DNA of 64,000 nt from Monocercomonoides exilis (taxonomy: Eukaryota > Preaxostyla > Oxymonadida > Polymastigidae). The notes beneath the pieces were generated by a model that was not told the DNA's origin, did no database searches, and saw nothing but the letters and a program-made list of their open reading frames with translations. The stretch spans positions 620,001 to 684,000 of the forward strand of contig LSRY02000021.1 in the NCBI GenBank assembly GCA_001643675.2, given 5' to 3'. The translations under genes were made by a program, and so were the position numbers. Shown here in pieces: positions 48,701-58,498 of the stretch (positions are counted from its first letter, which is position 1; every line of letters starts with the position of its first letter).

Positions 48701-51700
48701 GGACAGCTTGCTCGAAATTAACTCTGGGAATCTTTTGATTTCAGGATTGCAAGTTTCATCTCTATTTTCGTTTGTTAAATCTCCGTTTTTATTAGCTGAT
48801 ATACTGACTTCAGTGAAGCTATCCGCACTGAAATTTGGATCTGTAGCAACTTCATTTTTTTCATCGCTTTCTTCATCCTCTGTTGCAGTCAGCAATAATA
48901 ACTACAACTATTTAATTGTGCAGGACGGGTCGCTTATCGAGATTAACCGCAACACAATCAACCTGAACGGAGATTTCTCTTTCATCGAGTCTGCAAATGA
49001 TCCAGCACTGATAAAGATTGGAAAGGAAGGGCATGCCATTATTTCTAACAGCCACATTGCACGATGTCTTAACGGAGCTGCAAATGAAGGCAAAGGAGGA
49101 GCATTTGAAGTTTGTTCAAATGGAGAGCTTGTACTCAGAAAGACAGTAATTGAAAGCTGCGGAATGAAAAACGAAGGAGGCTGCGGGGGTGCTATTTGCA
49201 TAACAGGAAGTGCTGAACTGGAACTTCATTCATGTGTCATTAAAGATTGCTTTACTGGAAAAGGCGGAAAGGGCTGCGGAGGAGGGTTATTTATCGATAA
49301 AGATATTAGCGAATTTATAAGTAATGAGACAATCATCAGTGGATGCACCACATATGGCGGGTGTGGAGGAGGGATTTATGTGAATGTTAAGACAGAAGGA
49401 AGTCTGATACAAGCGCAAATCAAAATAACATTTGAAGGAAATGGGAGAGAAGAAGAGGATGCTCCTGCAAAAGGGAAAGATGCTTTTATTAGCGACACAC
49501 AAGCGACCGAGATGACAGCAGAAGCAAATCCGTTTTATTTGTGCGGAACGAGCGAAGTTGGAAGAAAAGTGTATTATTCGAACTTGGCGATTGAGCCAGC
49601 GGTGGAAAAAGAGGAGGAAGGATGGCTCAGCCACGACAGCAGGAAGAGGAAAGTGAACACGAATGAAGGAACAGCCGATGCGAATTGCGGACTATCCAAC
49701 GAACAGCCTTGCAAAACGATCAAAACAGCAATAGACCTGTTTCCAGCACAAGTCGGAGCTGGCGATGATACTGAGAAGACTGTTGAACTTACTGAAGAAA
49801 ACGATGAAAGTGAGAAGGAGACGATTCTTGTAAGCAAAAAGAAAGTTGCAATTGAAGGCAAACTAAGAGAAGATCGGAGAATTGCTTCAATAATTATCAC
49901 AAACCTCGAAGTCGCAGGCACATTATTCGCAATTGATACAGACGGAACACTGAACTTGAAGAATGCTCAAATAACACACAATTCAAAACACGAAGAGAAT
50001 TGCCAGTCTTCTCTCTTTCAAGTGAATGAAGGCTCACAACGAGCGAACCTGATTCTTCAGAACATTCAGATATCAACAGAAGCAGATTACAGCTTTAACA
50101 AGCATTTCACAGCTTCTCTTATAAAGTCTTACAGTGGAAAAGTACGAATTTCTGATATTTCAATCAGCTCGTTCTGCTTGGAACAGCCGGCTATCAACAT
50201 CGTCGGTGCAACTTCTTCGTTTTTCATTGGAGGAAATTCAACAATGAAACATTTAAGTCAACCAATAGCCGATTCACCAGCTGGTATTCTTATTAACACA
50301 GGCGATGAGCCTATTGATGTGGCAATTGAAGGCATAAGCATTGTTGATGCAAATGCGCCTGCTTCGAAAAAAGGAGGTGGCATTTGTGTTTTGCTGAATG
50401 ATGAAAGCAGCTCATTTCATCTGTGCCATGAGGAAGCAATCAGCTCAGAAGAGAAAGTTTCTTTGAGTGGATGTAGAGCTTCAGGTGAAACAGGAAAAGG
50501 AGGGTGCATTCACCTTTCAATGAAGCAGAGTGTGGATGTGAAGTTTCCAAAGTACAAAGCAAATATCCTTTTTGACTCGGAAGGAGATGTGAAAAGCAAC
50601 GCGGCTAAAGGGAAATATTTATTTTTTGAAGCAAAAAGCTTGTTGAACTGCGTTAACAGCGAAAATTTTGGCTTTTTGGTAGAAGATTACGAAATGTACG
50701 GAGACTGGCCAAATTTGATTGGATGCGACGAAGCAGAATTTGCGAATGAAGAAATAGAATTGTTCAAACTCATCTTTGCGACATCCGAAAACGTTATAAA
50801 AGTTGATGCAAAAGACGGCAAAGATGTGAAATGGTGCGGAAGAAAGCACAAATGCAAGAGCTTTTCATACGGAGTCAGCCATTTAGATTTCAAATCTGCG
50901 AATCCGTCGCTGTTTCTGCTAGGAAGCAGTCCGTTTTCTGTTACTGAGCAGCTTGTAGTCAAAGGCTGTGAAAGAAATTTCAGAATTTGTAGCGACAGTT
51001 CGTCTGATGCGAAAGCGAATCTTGTTTTTGCAGCTGAATTTTCTTTGCCTGTCAACGAAGATGATTCGAAAGAGAGCTGCATTTTGTTTGAGGCAGGCGC
51101 TGAGCTTGAAAATATCATCATTTCGGTGCCTGAAATGTTTGAAACGTACGATTTGGTACAACCACAGACAATTTTGGAAATGAGAGGCTCTAGTGAGTGT
51201 CTCAAACTGAACAAGGTGACTTTTGCTCAGAGAGAAAACAAAACGGAAAGCGAATTACAAAACAGTTATATTTTAAGGAAAGATGGCTCAACGAAAACGA
51301 TCCATTCAACAACTGATCTTGGATCTGAATATCGTTTGGTGCTAATAAACGACGGTTCTGCGGAATTTGTTGAGGTGAAGCTGGAAAAGCCAGAAACCAA
51401 AGATTTTTTGCTCTTTCATTCTTCTCCGTTCTTCTTTTTTGTGAGCAGTGGCGGACATTGCTCTCTTTCCAGCTGCAAGTTCAGCGGCATCAAAGTCACA
51501 ACAGCAAAAGAAGCAGTTGTTGAAATGAAGTCATGTGAAGGCGCTAAAAAGGGAGCAACATTTACAATCGGAAAATGCTCATTTTCCGATTGCGTTTCGA
51601 GCAAAGGAGTAGAAGGAGGGGCTTTGAGCATCAAGTCTTCTTTGGACACTTCTCGAATCAGATTTCTGGATGATGGGCCAACAAAGTTTTCAAAATGTGA

Positions 51701-54700
51701 AGTGACAGGGAGCGGAGGATATGGAGGCGGACTGTACATTTACTTGCGCTCAAGTGAAGAACCTTTTGGAGGAGTCGAGTTTCCCAAGAAGAAGGAGAAC
51801 TTTGTGATTGAAGGCAACTGCCATGCTTATGAAGGGAAAGGAATATTTCTTGACGTGAGCGATCTTTCAGTCACAGTCATGAAAGAGAACTTTGCCTTTG
51901 CTGAGCTGATTGACAAGACACAGAGGGAGTCATTGCTGTGCGGAATGGATGGAAGCATATTCGCCGGCAAGCCAATTGATTTGTACTCATTCCTGTTGGA
52001 TGAATATTTCAGCGACGTAATCTTTATGAAAGGAGAGAATGTGGACTCACAACATGCACTCACATCTTCACTAGCTTCGTTTGCATTCTGCGGACATTTC
52101 AATGCTCCGTGCAAGTCATTCGGCGAAGGAACGAAACATTTTCCAAAGGACTCGCAAAGAAACACATTAGTCATTGAGAAGAAAGCATTTGCAGAATACA
52201 CCTATTTTTGGACAAAGTTTGATGAACTTTTCATAAGCGGTGAAATGGTTGCATTCCTCAGGAAATCAAATTTAACAGAAAACGAATGCAATGCAATTGA
52301 AGACGATAAGCAATATGGGATACTTGATTTCCCTTCATCACTCACAGCAAATAACGACTATCACGCTGTGATGTCTTTTGATTACCCCATCACTTTCACA
52401 CATTTGGTTGTCTCGTTTCCACCATCGTTCACCACGAACACTCCTTTCGAAAAAAATGCAAACAGGAAAGAAAGCCATCCGTTCAAAGACAACCAACAAG
52501 CAGGCTTTGTACCGAGAGGTTTGTTTTTTTGCAATGGCGCCGGAACACAAGGCAAAATCTTCTTTGAATTCTGCACATTCCAGCTATCGTCAGCACCAAC
52601 AAAGAGCTTGGATTATTACATCATATCTTCTTCTTCTGGAATGATTTCGTTGAAAGATGTTATATTTGATGGAGCGCAACAAGCAGCGAAATCTGTCTCT
52701 GACTCACCAAACATCAATTCCCATGCCAATGACGATGAGAATTCTTTGTTGTTTACTCAATCTCCAATTAAAATAAAAGGAAATGGAGTTTCCGAATTGG
52801 ATATCTTCAATTCGCTGTTTTCGAAAATATCAATAGCAAAGGGACCTCTTTTGTTTTTGGAGCGAATGAAAAAGGTTTCAATCAACGACTCTTCGCTAAT
52901 ATCAATCTGTCGGAATGGAGTTGGAGAGATGAAATCCAAAGAAATTGGAGGATGCATTATCGATATCGCTGAGCAAAAAGAAGAAATTTGGATATCAAGC
53001 AGAACGAAATTTTCTCAATGCACATCTCCTCTTTCAAAAAAAGGAGGTGTTATTTCAATTGTATCACCAAAGGATTACAAGAGTAGAGTTCTATGCATTT
53101 GCGAAGGAACATCGTTTGAGAAATGCGCATGCAACAAAGACGAAGGAAGAGGCGGTGCTGTCTCGGTTTATTTAACGGGAAAGCAAGTCATTTTACTTGA
53201 TGATATGTATTTTGCATGTACAAACGAAGCAAAAATCGGAAAAAACATATGGGTTGGATTTGATACTTTTGATGCGGAAATATTGGGCTATGGATTTAGG
53301 GGCCTGTTTAAGTCAGGCAGGTACGTAGGGGCAGAAAATGAATATACAATTAGTATTGACAAACCTGAAGCACTGGAAACGGATTTGATTCCTGTTTTGA
53401 ACCAAATGCTTTCAACAGTTAGATATGTTTCGATAGATGGAAGTGACGAACTTGATTTCTGCGGGATGAAAACGCTGCCTTGCAAAACATTTCAGAGAGC
53501 TCATAAATTACTAACAAAACAAAGAAGTACATTCATTAGACTGAGCTTATTGGGTGAAACAGTGATTCAAACGAATTATTCAATGAATCTTCAAAAAATC
53601 ACAGTTATTGAATCTGAAAATAAATATACGAAGCAAATAGCAGAGCTTCCAGCGTTTAAAAACACATGGTGTACAAATTTTTCTGTTTGGAACATTTTGA
53701 TCTGCAGAAATATCAATTTTATAATGGGAACAATGGAAAAAAACGAAAATAGAGAAAGAATAACTTCCAATGAACAAAAATCGCAAACATATGGAATGTC
53801 TAATCTGTTAACTGAGAATGCTTTTTATGCAAAAAGACAGAAAAATGCAGATGATCCTTGTTTGCAGTTTTCGAGTTGTTCTTTTACTGCAGGTGCGATT
53901 TTTTCTCAAGTAAATAAAGATCTAATTTATATTGATGGAGGACAGCTTATTATGAATGAAATTCAGTTTGAAGATAATTTTTCGATATTTGAAGCAACAA
54001 TGATAGAAGTGTTGGATGGGAAGGTTGATATAGAAGACCTGACATTTATGAACTTTAATTTTAAAGGCGAGGGATTTCTTGCTATTGGAACAACATGTGA
54101 ATGCAAGTTTTCTCATTGTCAATTTTCTTCTGTGTCATTGGGATACGGTTCATTAGTAACAATTATAACATTTTTTGATCCTTTTCGAAACACAGAGCAA
54201 GAGAAAACGATAGAATTTGACAATTGCAAATGGAAAAATATCTCTGGTAATTCTTGCCTGTATTTTTACAGTAATGACTCAAATATCGGAATTGAACTAT
54301 CAAAATGCTCCTTTACTGAATGTAAGAGCAATTATTCGAGTGGCGTTATTTCCATTTCTGCACATACAACCAAACTTATTTCTCTGAAGAAAATTGTGAT
54401 GTTTGACTGTCAATGCGTTGCCACAGGAAGTGTATATATTTCTCTTTTAAAGGAAAAATATTCAACAAATTCGCTAATTTCTAATTCATCATTTTCATTG
54501 ATGAAATCGGATGAATTATGCAATAATCCAGACGTAATCATGTTTGAGGGTTGCACATTCATAGGCAAAGCAAATGATTCATTCTGCAACGTATACTTGG
54601 AAGATTCTCGATACTATTTCATTGAGAATTCAGTATTTGACGCTTTCTGTTACAGTAACAATAAAGCGAAAAGAGTTTATCTGAAAGTGAATACAGTTTA

Positions 54701-57356
54701 TTCTCACAATGGCTGGAAAGATGAATGGATATTATATGATTCATTAGAACGATTTGTTGATGAAAAGAATGGGGCTGACTCAGAAGGGTGCGGGATTATG
54801 AAGACTAATCCATGCAAGACAATTGGATCAGCTGTTGACAAGAGTTCAAATCTTATTCAAAAGAAGATAATTTTGATGGGAACAGAGTTCATTCTCGAAA
54901 GCACACTCCATGTGAAGGAGAGTATTATTGAATTATTCTCTTCAGATACAAACAAAATGGAAACTAAGAACAAAGCAAGAATTTGGGGGAAGTCAAATGA
55001 AAATGACTTTGTTATGTTCGACATATCTAGCGGTGGGAAAATGTATTTTAAAGATCTGTGCTTAGTGAACGATGCTGATAAAATTACAGGAGCAGGAATA
55101 TCGAAAATTATTTCTCTGTCAAAAGAAGGCGAAGAAGTTTGGATTGAATCGTGCGATATTTTAGGAGAAAGTACAAAAGGAAAAGTGCTTTCGACAATTC
55201 TCTTACACATTTTGTGTGGAGCACTCAAAATGTATTATGTGAATGTACGTTTTGACGGAGGAGATACAACACGTCCTGCGATTGTTTGCGAAGAACGCGT
55301 AAATTACGTCAGATGGTCATACGGATCAACAACAGCTGTGAGTAAAAAAGGAGACATAGAACAAAGAGGCAGTGGCATTTTCGTTGATGGCAGAAAAGCG
55401 GAATCTTCCATGTTTATCTATTTGAGTGATGTCATATTTGACAGCTGCTTTACAAGTGAGAGCGATTGCGGAGGAGCGGTTACGCTTTTTATAACAGAAA
55501 GAGCACGTCTAGTATTTCTTGAATCATTGAAGTTCAATAATTGCGGTTCGATTGATAGGGCAAAAGGAAAAGGAGGAGCATTGTACGTTTCACTCGAAGA
55601 ATTTTCTTCAAGCGATTTTCCAGTTTTATTTTATTTAATTTCATTTGAAGGTTGCTCAGCAGCAATTGGGAAGAATTTGGCGATTCAGAACGAGAAAGGA
55701 ATGAACGGTATAAATTCAGACTTGATTAAGATGGATTTTGAAGAGTTGTACCACAAAGAGAATTTGTTTGTGGTGATTGATGGAGCTAGAAAGACACATG
55801 ATTTACTGACTGGTCCCGATGCGTTGCCTTATTCGTCAAGGAAAATATATTTGTCTAGCGATAAAGGAGTCGATCAGAATGAATGCGGAATGAAAGAGTG
55901 GGAGTGCAAAACTATTGAATATGGAATACATAAGCTATTCGAAAGTGGACTTAATGAATGCTTTTTGATATTGGAAGCAGACGCAGAACTCTCCGCAAAA
56001 TGCACATTTGTGAATAGAATGACGTTGCAGCCATATGATGCAGCTGAACGAAAAACTATCAAAGTCACTAAATTTAGTGATGAAACAGAAAACGAGGCAT
56101 TTGCAATTGAAACAACAGGCAGAATGCAACATTTGAATATAAAATATTTGCGTGAGATATTTTCTTCATTAACAACACTTATACGAATTACTGGTAAATC
56201 TTTCGCAATGGAGGATGTTTGTATTAGTCTCTTTGGAGAAGCAGAGCAACCTCTTTCTGTAACTCTACTTTTTGCATCGAATGCAAACATACAGCTGAAT
56301 AACTGTCAGTTCGTGGGAATGAAGCAAGAAACCAATGAGGATGCACGTATAGGACAATTTGTTGAGAATAAAAATAAACACTTCGCAGAGAATACAAAAC
56401 TGAAATCAAGAAACAACAGTCATAGAAATGAAGATGAATGCTCTTGGAGTGATAGCATGGTAGATCTGCACTCTTCAAATGCAGATTTAAATAATGTTAC
56501 TATTGAGAGATCATATAAATACGGAGGACTTTCAATTATTAATAATTGTTCTGTCACAATTAGTGAAGGAACATTCAGAGAAAACGGTGCTGATGCAGTA
56601 CCTTATCCTTCTTTTCCTTCAATCCGACGAAACATCATGTGCTCAAACAATTATATGCAGCTTTCAACGATAGAACTCGATAGCTTGAAACCTGATAGCG
56701 ACGGAATGAAGGAAGGAACGATGCTGTGGCTGAGCATGACGAATTCTTCGAATTGTTTGGCAATGGGCAATGCTGCACGTTCGCTGCCATCATTGTATTT
56801 CATGCCTTCTGTTGATTCCGTAGAAGCAAAAGAAGTTGAAAATCGACTGCATGTTGCAGTAAACGGAAAACTTCTTCTTCCCTGCGATACTTTTGTTTCT
56901 TATGTTGAGCATAACAAAAAGTCATCAGAAGAGCATTACGTGTACGATTTGACACAGGAATCAGAAGATAAGATTAATTTTTTCGTTGATCTTAACAACT
57001 TTTACGCACCATATATCACTGTAAGATTCTATTACTCTTCAAACAATGAGCATCATTTTATCGAAGCTTCTGTACCCTGGAACAATACTCGTAAAGCTTC
57101 ACCAGAGGAGCCAACAAAGACGTTCAACCTAACATTGGTAGTGGTCATTTCGGTGTGTGGGAGTGCAATTGGTGCTGTTATCATTGCGGCTTCAATTATC
57201 TATTACAAAAAGCATAAAAAGAGAAAATCGAATTATCAACCAATTAATGATACAAATGCCTCAATCGTTCAAACATACATTCCACAGAGTGAAGTTCCAA
57301 CGAGACAACAATATCAGGCTACTCCCTCCGAGACGCCAGAGTCTCTTTATTATTAG
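45771..57356 (+). CDS. Giant modular type I surface protein (beta-helix-like), nine modules
   Basis: One uninterrupted frame of 3861 residues. The N-terminus (MYWNVIFVLFCLNLTEDI) looks like a signal peptide. Near the C-terminus LVVVISVCGSAIGAVIIAAS forms one membrane segment (~3790-3813), followed by a basic stop-transfer (KKHKKRK) and a ~45-residue tail with YQPI and a final SLYY. The ectodomain has nine modules, each opening with a C-x(5-7)-PCK-(S/T)-(F/I) signature after a short Asp/Gly-rich strand; openings lie near 45830, 46980, 48117, 49645, 50795, 52015, 53415, 54750 and 55840. Each module also carries one or more GG(A/G)-(I/L) turns (GKGGGIYI, KEGGALSI, GYGGGLYIYL) typical of right-handed parallel beta-helices, such as the Pmp-like surface proteins of Trichomonas. 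Adhesion or surface coating is inferred. No enzyme motif is visible. N-glycosylation sequons are frequent. Confidence 0.85.
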   Translation: MYWNVIFVLFCLNLTEDITVAYISDNGNGLCASELQPCKSFEEAFSVMDTKCSHILTVKVVAEITLHNNILFNFLDPGMEIRSSSNSLSKIIFPEVIKHAELNNYPLENEYHLTITNIEIIQPPVLFKEDKAKKYGIILSWHSLSMTDCKLSFDNPNNANVETCRFYINGYFSLVRLTIDTTKAHTFSVDMFDGRASQLKMEISDCIFSDMTFMKGSFLCLDGEMLSITNCTFQNITGLGSYAPIIMNIESENDIEKSFILNNSTLENCKALNSKKGGAMKILLDKRSTLTAKGSQTLFKSCGCDATKTGKGGGIYIAGDLDVELMFEKEIRFEDNEAAVGKNMFLYCLQLEAVVQRDHFMFAADANGEFTWKENELIGLARSGEIEKNLNLFMFLCKIKRTSVYISQNGSDTFYCGETIYPCESVEFSVSQFEIKNTDTKTLYFPELSTISLKKAIKLEKELSSVAFSVAGASTQTNDEQMAKLKIESSVEALSDECHGCVNCYCTSSFSLVQFELPEKFTSPGILPSSVISWNFDEHSATLFLDKCIICATENVFKPLKYKFLCGDGGNVKIVDFQMIGKDELKIPMGWEESPFLINKVSGDLTISGLTMERIEVIDGACVSVTSSGESSELKVSIANSSFKSITSTCGKEGGALSIKLAEENAAFQLKGNDPTSFTSCAAEGCQSKGGGLFLEMTGENSLFQVPKSSSFVVFGKGNRATFGTGMYFVWDNLQTKKEDLTPLGEGLAAAENVIAVCDRGAMEKELDLFVYLKEINNTAKSDIVYAGKSNRAELCFIEEYPCHLISTAMKHFAADDRQKQIIVCGEVEIETDIVWGSTANKEIVISSLPFDEVHSRNVDHSHFVNAQSSRKSQKNNQFERSRMILAANTVVKAQGDAAIKNTQTLTIEHITFLINELKKDLHPSCLISSGGSTAELQSQSIKEMNTSGLYNKAECYLILTGVSVSPDIGTERVTTLDSLLEINSGNLLISGLQVSSLFSFVKSPFLLADILTSVKLSALKFGSVATSFFSSLSSSSVAVSNNNYNYLIVQDGSLIEINRNTINLNGDFSFIESANDPALIKIGKEGHAIISNSHIARCLNGAANEGKGGAFEVCSNGELVLRKTVIESCGMKNEGGCGGAICITGSAELELHSCVIKDCFTGKGGKGCGGGLFIDKDISEFISNETIISGCTTYGGCGGGIYVNVKTEGSLIQAQIKITFEGNGREEEDAPAKGKDAFISDTQATEMTAEANPFYLCGTSEVGRKVYYSNLAIEPAVEKEEEGWLSHDSRKRKVNTNEGTADANCGLSNEQPCKTIKTAIDLFPAQVGAGDDTEKTVELTEENDESEKETILVSKKKVAIEGKLREDRRIASIIITNLEVAGTLFAIDTDGTLNLKNAQITHNSKHEENCQSSLFQVNEGSQRANLILQNIQISTEADYSFNKHFTASLIKSYSGKVRISDISISSFCLEQPAINIVGATSSFFIGGNSTMKHLSQPIADSPAGILINTGDEPIDVAIEGISIVDANAPASKKGGGICVLLNDESSSFHLCHEEAISSEEKVSLSGCRASGETGKGGCIHLSMKQSVDVKFPKYKANILFDSEGDVKSNAAKGKYLFFEAKSLLNCVNSENFGFLVEDYEMYGDWPNLIGCDEAEFANEEIELFKLIFATSENVIKVDAKDGKDVKWCGRKHKCKSFSYGVSHLDFKSANPSLFLLGSSPFSVTEQLVVKGCERNFRICSDSSSDAKANLVFAAEFSLPVNEDDSKESCILFEAGAELENIIISVPEMFETYDLVQPQTILEMRGSSECLKLNKVTFAQRENKTESELQNSYILRKDGSTKTIHSTTDLGSEYRLVLINDGSAEFVEVKLEKPETKDFLLFHSSPFFFFVSSGGHCSLSSCKFSGIKVTTAKEAVVEMKSCEGAKKGATFTIGKCSFSDCVSSKGVEGGALSIKSSLDTSRIRFLDDGPTKFSKCEVTGSGGYGGGLYIYLRSSEEPFGGVEFPKKKENFVIEGNCHAYEGKGIFLDVSDLSVTVMKENFAFAELIDKTQRESLLCGMDGSIFAGKPIDLYSFLLDEYFSDVIFMKGENVDSQHALTSSLASFAFCGHFNAPCKSFGEGTKHFPKDSQRNTLVIEKKAFAEYTYFWTKFDELFISGEMVAFLRKSNLTENECNAIEDDKQYGILDFPSSLTANNDYHAVMSFDYPITFTHLVVSFPPSFTTNTPFEKNANRKESHPFKDNQQAGFVPRGLFFCNGAGTQGKIFFEFCTFQLSSAPTKSLDYYIISSSSGMISLKDVIFDGAQQAAKSVSDSPNINSHANDDENSLLFTQSPIKIKGNGVSELDIFNSLFSKISIAKGPLLFLERMKKVSINDSSLISICRNGVGEMKSKEIGGCIIDIAEQKEEIWISSRTKFSQCTSPLSKKGGVISIVSPKDYKSRVLCICEGTSFEKCACNKDEGRGGAVSVYLTGKQVILLDDMYFACTNEAKIGKNIWVGFDTFDAEILGYGFRGLFKSGRYVGAENEYTISIDKPEALETDLIPVLNQMLSTVRYVSIDGSDELDFCGMKTLPCKTFQRAHKLLTKQRSTFIRLSLLGETVIQTNYSMNLQKITVIESENKYTKQIAELPAFKNTWCTNFSVWNILICRNINFIMGTMEKNENRERITSNEQKSQTYGMSNLLTENAFYAKRQKNADDPCLQFSSCSFTAGAIFSQVNKDLIYIDGGQLIMNEIQFEDNFSIFEATMIEVLDGKVDIEDLTFMNFNFKGEGFLAIGTTCECKFSHCQFSSVSLGYGSLVTIITFFDPFRNTEQEKTIEFDNCKWKNISGNSCLYFYSNDSNIGIELSKCSFTECKSNYSSGVISISAHTTKLISLKKIVMFDCQCVATGSVYISLLKEKYSTNSLISNSSFSLMKSDELCNNPDVIMFEGCTFIGKANDSFCNVYLEDSRYYFIENSVFDAFCYSNNKAKRVYLKVNTVYSHNGWKDEWILYDSLERFVDEKNGADSEGCGIMKTNPCKTIGSAVDKSSNLIQKKIILMGTEFILESTLHVKESIIELFSSDTNKMETKNKARIWGKSNENDFVMFDISSGGKMYFKDLCLVNDADKITGAGISKIISLSKEGEEVWIESCDILGESTKGKVLSTILLHILCGALKMYYVNVRFDGGDTTRPAIVCEERVNYVRWSYGSTTAVSKKGDIEQRGSGIFVDGRKAESSMFIYLSDVIFDSCFTSESDCGGAVTLFITERARLVFLESLKFNNCGSIDRAKGKGGALYVSLEEFSSSDFPVLFYLISFEGCSAAIGKNLAIQNEKGMNGINSDLIKMDFEELYHKENLFVVIDGARKTHDLLTGPDALPYSSRKIYLSSDKGVDQNECGMKEWECKTIEYGIHKLFESGLNECFLILEADAELSAKCTFVNRMTLQPYDAAERKTIKVTKFSDETENEAFAIETTGRMQHLNIKYLREIFSSLTTLIRITGKSFAMEDVCISLFGEAEQPLSVTLLFASNANIQLNNCQFVGMKQETNEDARIGQFVENKNKHFAENTKLKSRNNSHRNEDECSWSDSMVDLHSSNADLNNVTIERSYKYGGLSIINNCSVTISEGTFRENGADAVPYPSFPSIRRNIMCSNNYMQLSTIELDSLKPDSDGMKEGTMLWLSMTNSSNCLAMGNAARSLPSLYFMPSVDSVEAKEVENRLHVAVNGKLLLPCDTFVSYVEHNKKSSEEHYVYDLTQESEDKINFFVDLNNFYAPYITVRFYYSSNNEHHFIEASVPWNNTRKASPEEPTKTFNLTLVVVISVCGSAIGAVIIAASIIYYKKHKKRKSNYQPINDTNASIVQTYIPQSEVPTRQQYQATPSETPESLYY

Positions 57357-58498
57357 AGTTGTTTTTGAGTTTTTGAGATTTTCCATTTAATATATATCCA
57401 TTCTGTCTAATGCCTTATTTTTTAAAGAGCTTATTATTTATTTTTCAAAATTTTATTCTATTTTGTGATTTCTGTAGAGTGGTTTTATTTTATTTGTTTT
57501 ATTTTTTATTTTCATTTTTTTTTTTTTAGCTTTAAATTTTAATGGTTATTTTTCATCCAATTACTTGTCTTATTTCTATTAACGGAATTTAACATTTATT
57601 AAAATTGTTTATGAGTACTCCTTTTAAACTCTTTTTTCTTATTAGTCGGCATTTTAAAGAACGATATCAAATTTACTTATTTCTCAAGTTTATGCTCTTT
57701 TAGTTAATAGCTTAACATTTTATTTTGTATGACTTTTGTGAACGAGTGTTTTCAATATTTTATTATTCCAAAAGTGAAAGTTTTTTCGTTAAAATCAAAA
57801 AGAAAAGAAAAGAGAAAAGAAATAGTTTACTAATATTCTCTATAAATTCGATATTGAAGTTTGAAATTTGAGCCACCATTTGGTTTTTCAAAACAAGAAT
57901 GTTTCGTTAAATTTTAAAACAAATGCAACAGTTTTATTTCATTCTAACTGTTTAATCCACATTTTCTTATTATCAAAATAATTTCCAGAGATAAATTTTT
58001 TCTCGAAATTTTCTTGTTTTTTACTTGTTTTGAAGAAAAAATTTCTGAATAACAAAAAAAGTCTTTTGAAATGGTCTTGCTGATTGCTGAAACGAATGTA
58101 AATGAAGCTTATTGTTTTTTTATTATGTTTTTTTTAAAAAAAAAAAACATTGTTCGTTTTCACTAACATATTCAATAAAGATCAGGTTCTTCTTTACAGC
58201 TCCTTCAAAGATTTGATAATATATGCATTTTTCATACAGATTGTAATTTCATATAAGTTGACAAATACTTGCATCTTTATACGCTTTTGAAAAGATGAAG
58301 TGTTAAAAATGAAATGCAGATTTTTCAAACAAAGACAACACTCGAAAAACAGCTCTGGAGAAAAGATAGTCAGTAAACAGTAAAGTTATTTTTTAAAAGC
58401 AAAAATTACAAATTGTTTTTCTCTGAAAAAAATGTTGTTAAAACAATGAAATAGAATTCAGAAATTTTAAGAAAAAGCATCAAAAGAGCAATCATTAA
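57357..58498. other. Convergent intergenic region (surface protein / PLB-like)
   Basis: 1.14 kb of T-rich then A-rich sequence between converging genes. I see no coding signal and no copy of the palindromic families here. Confidence 0.55.
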
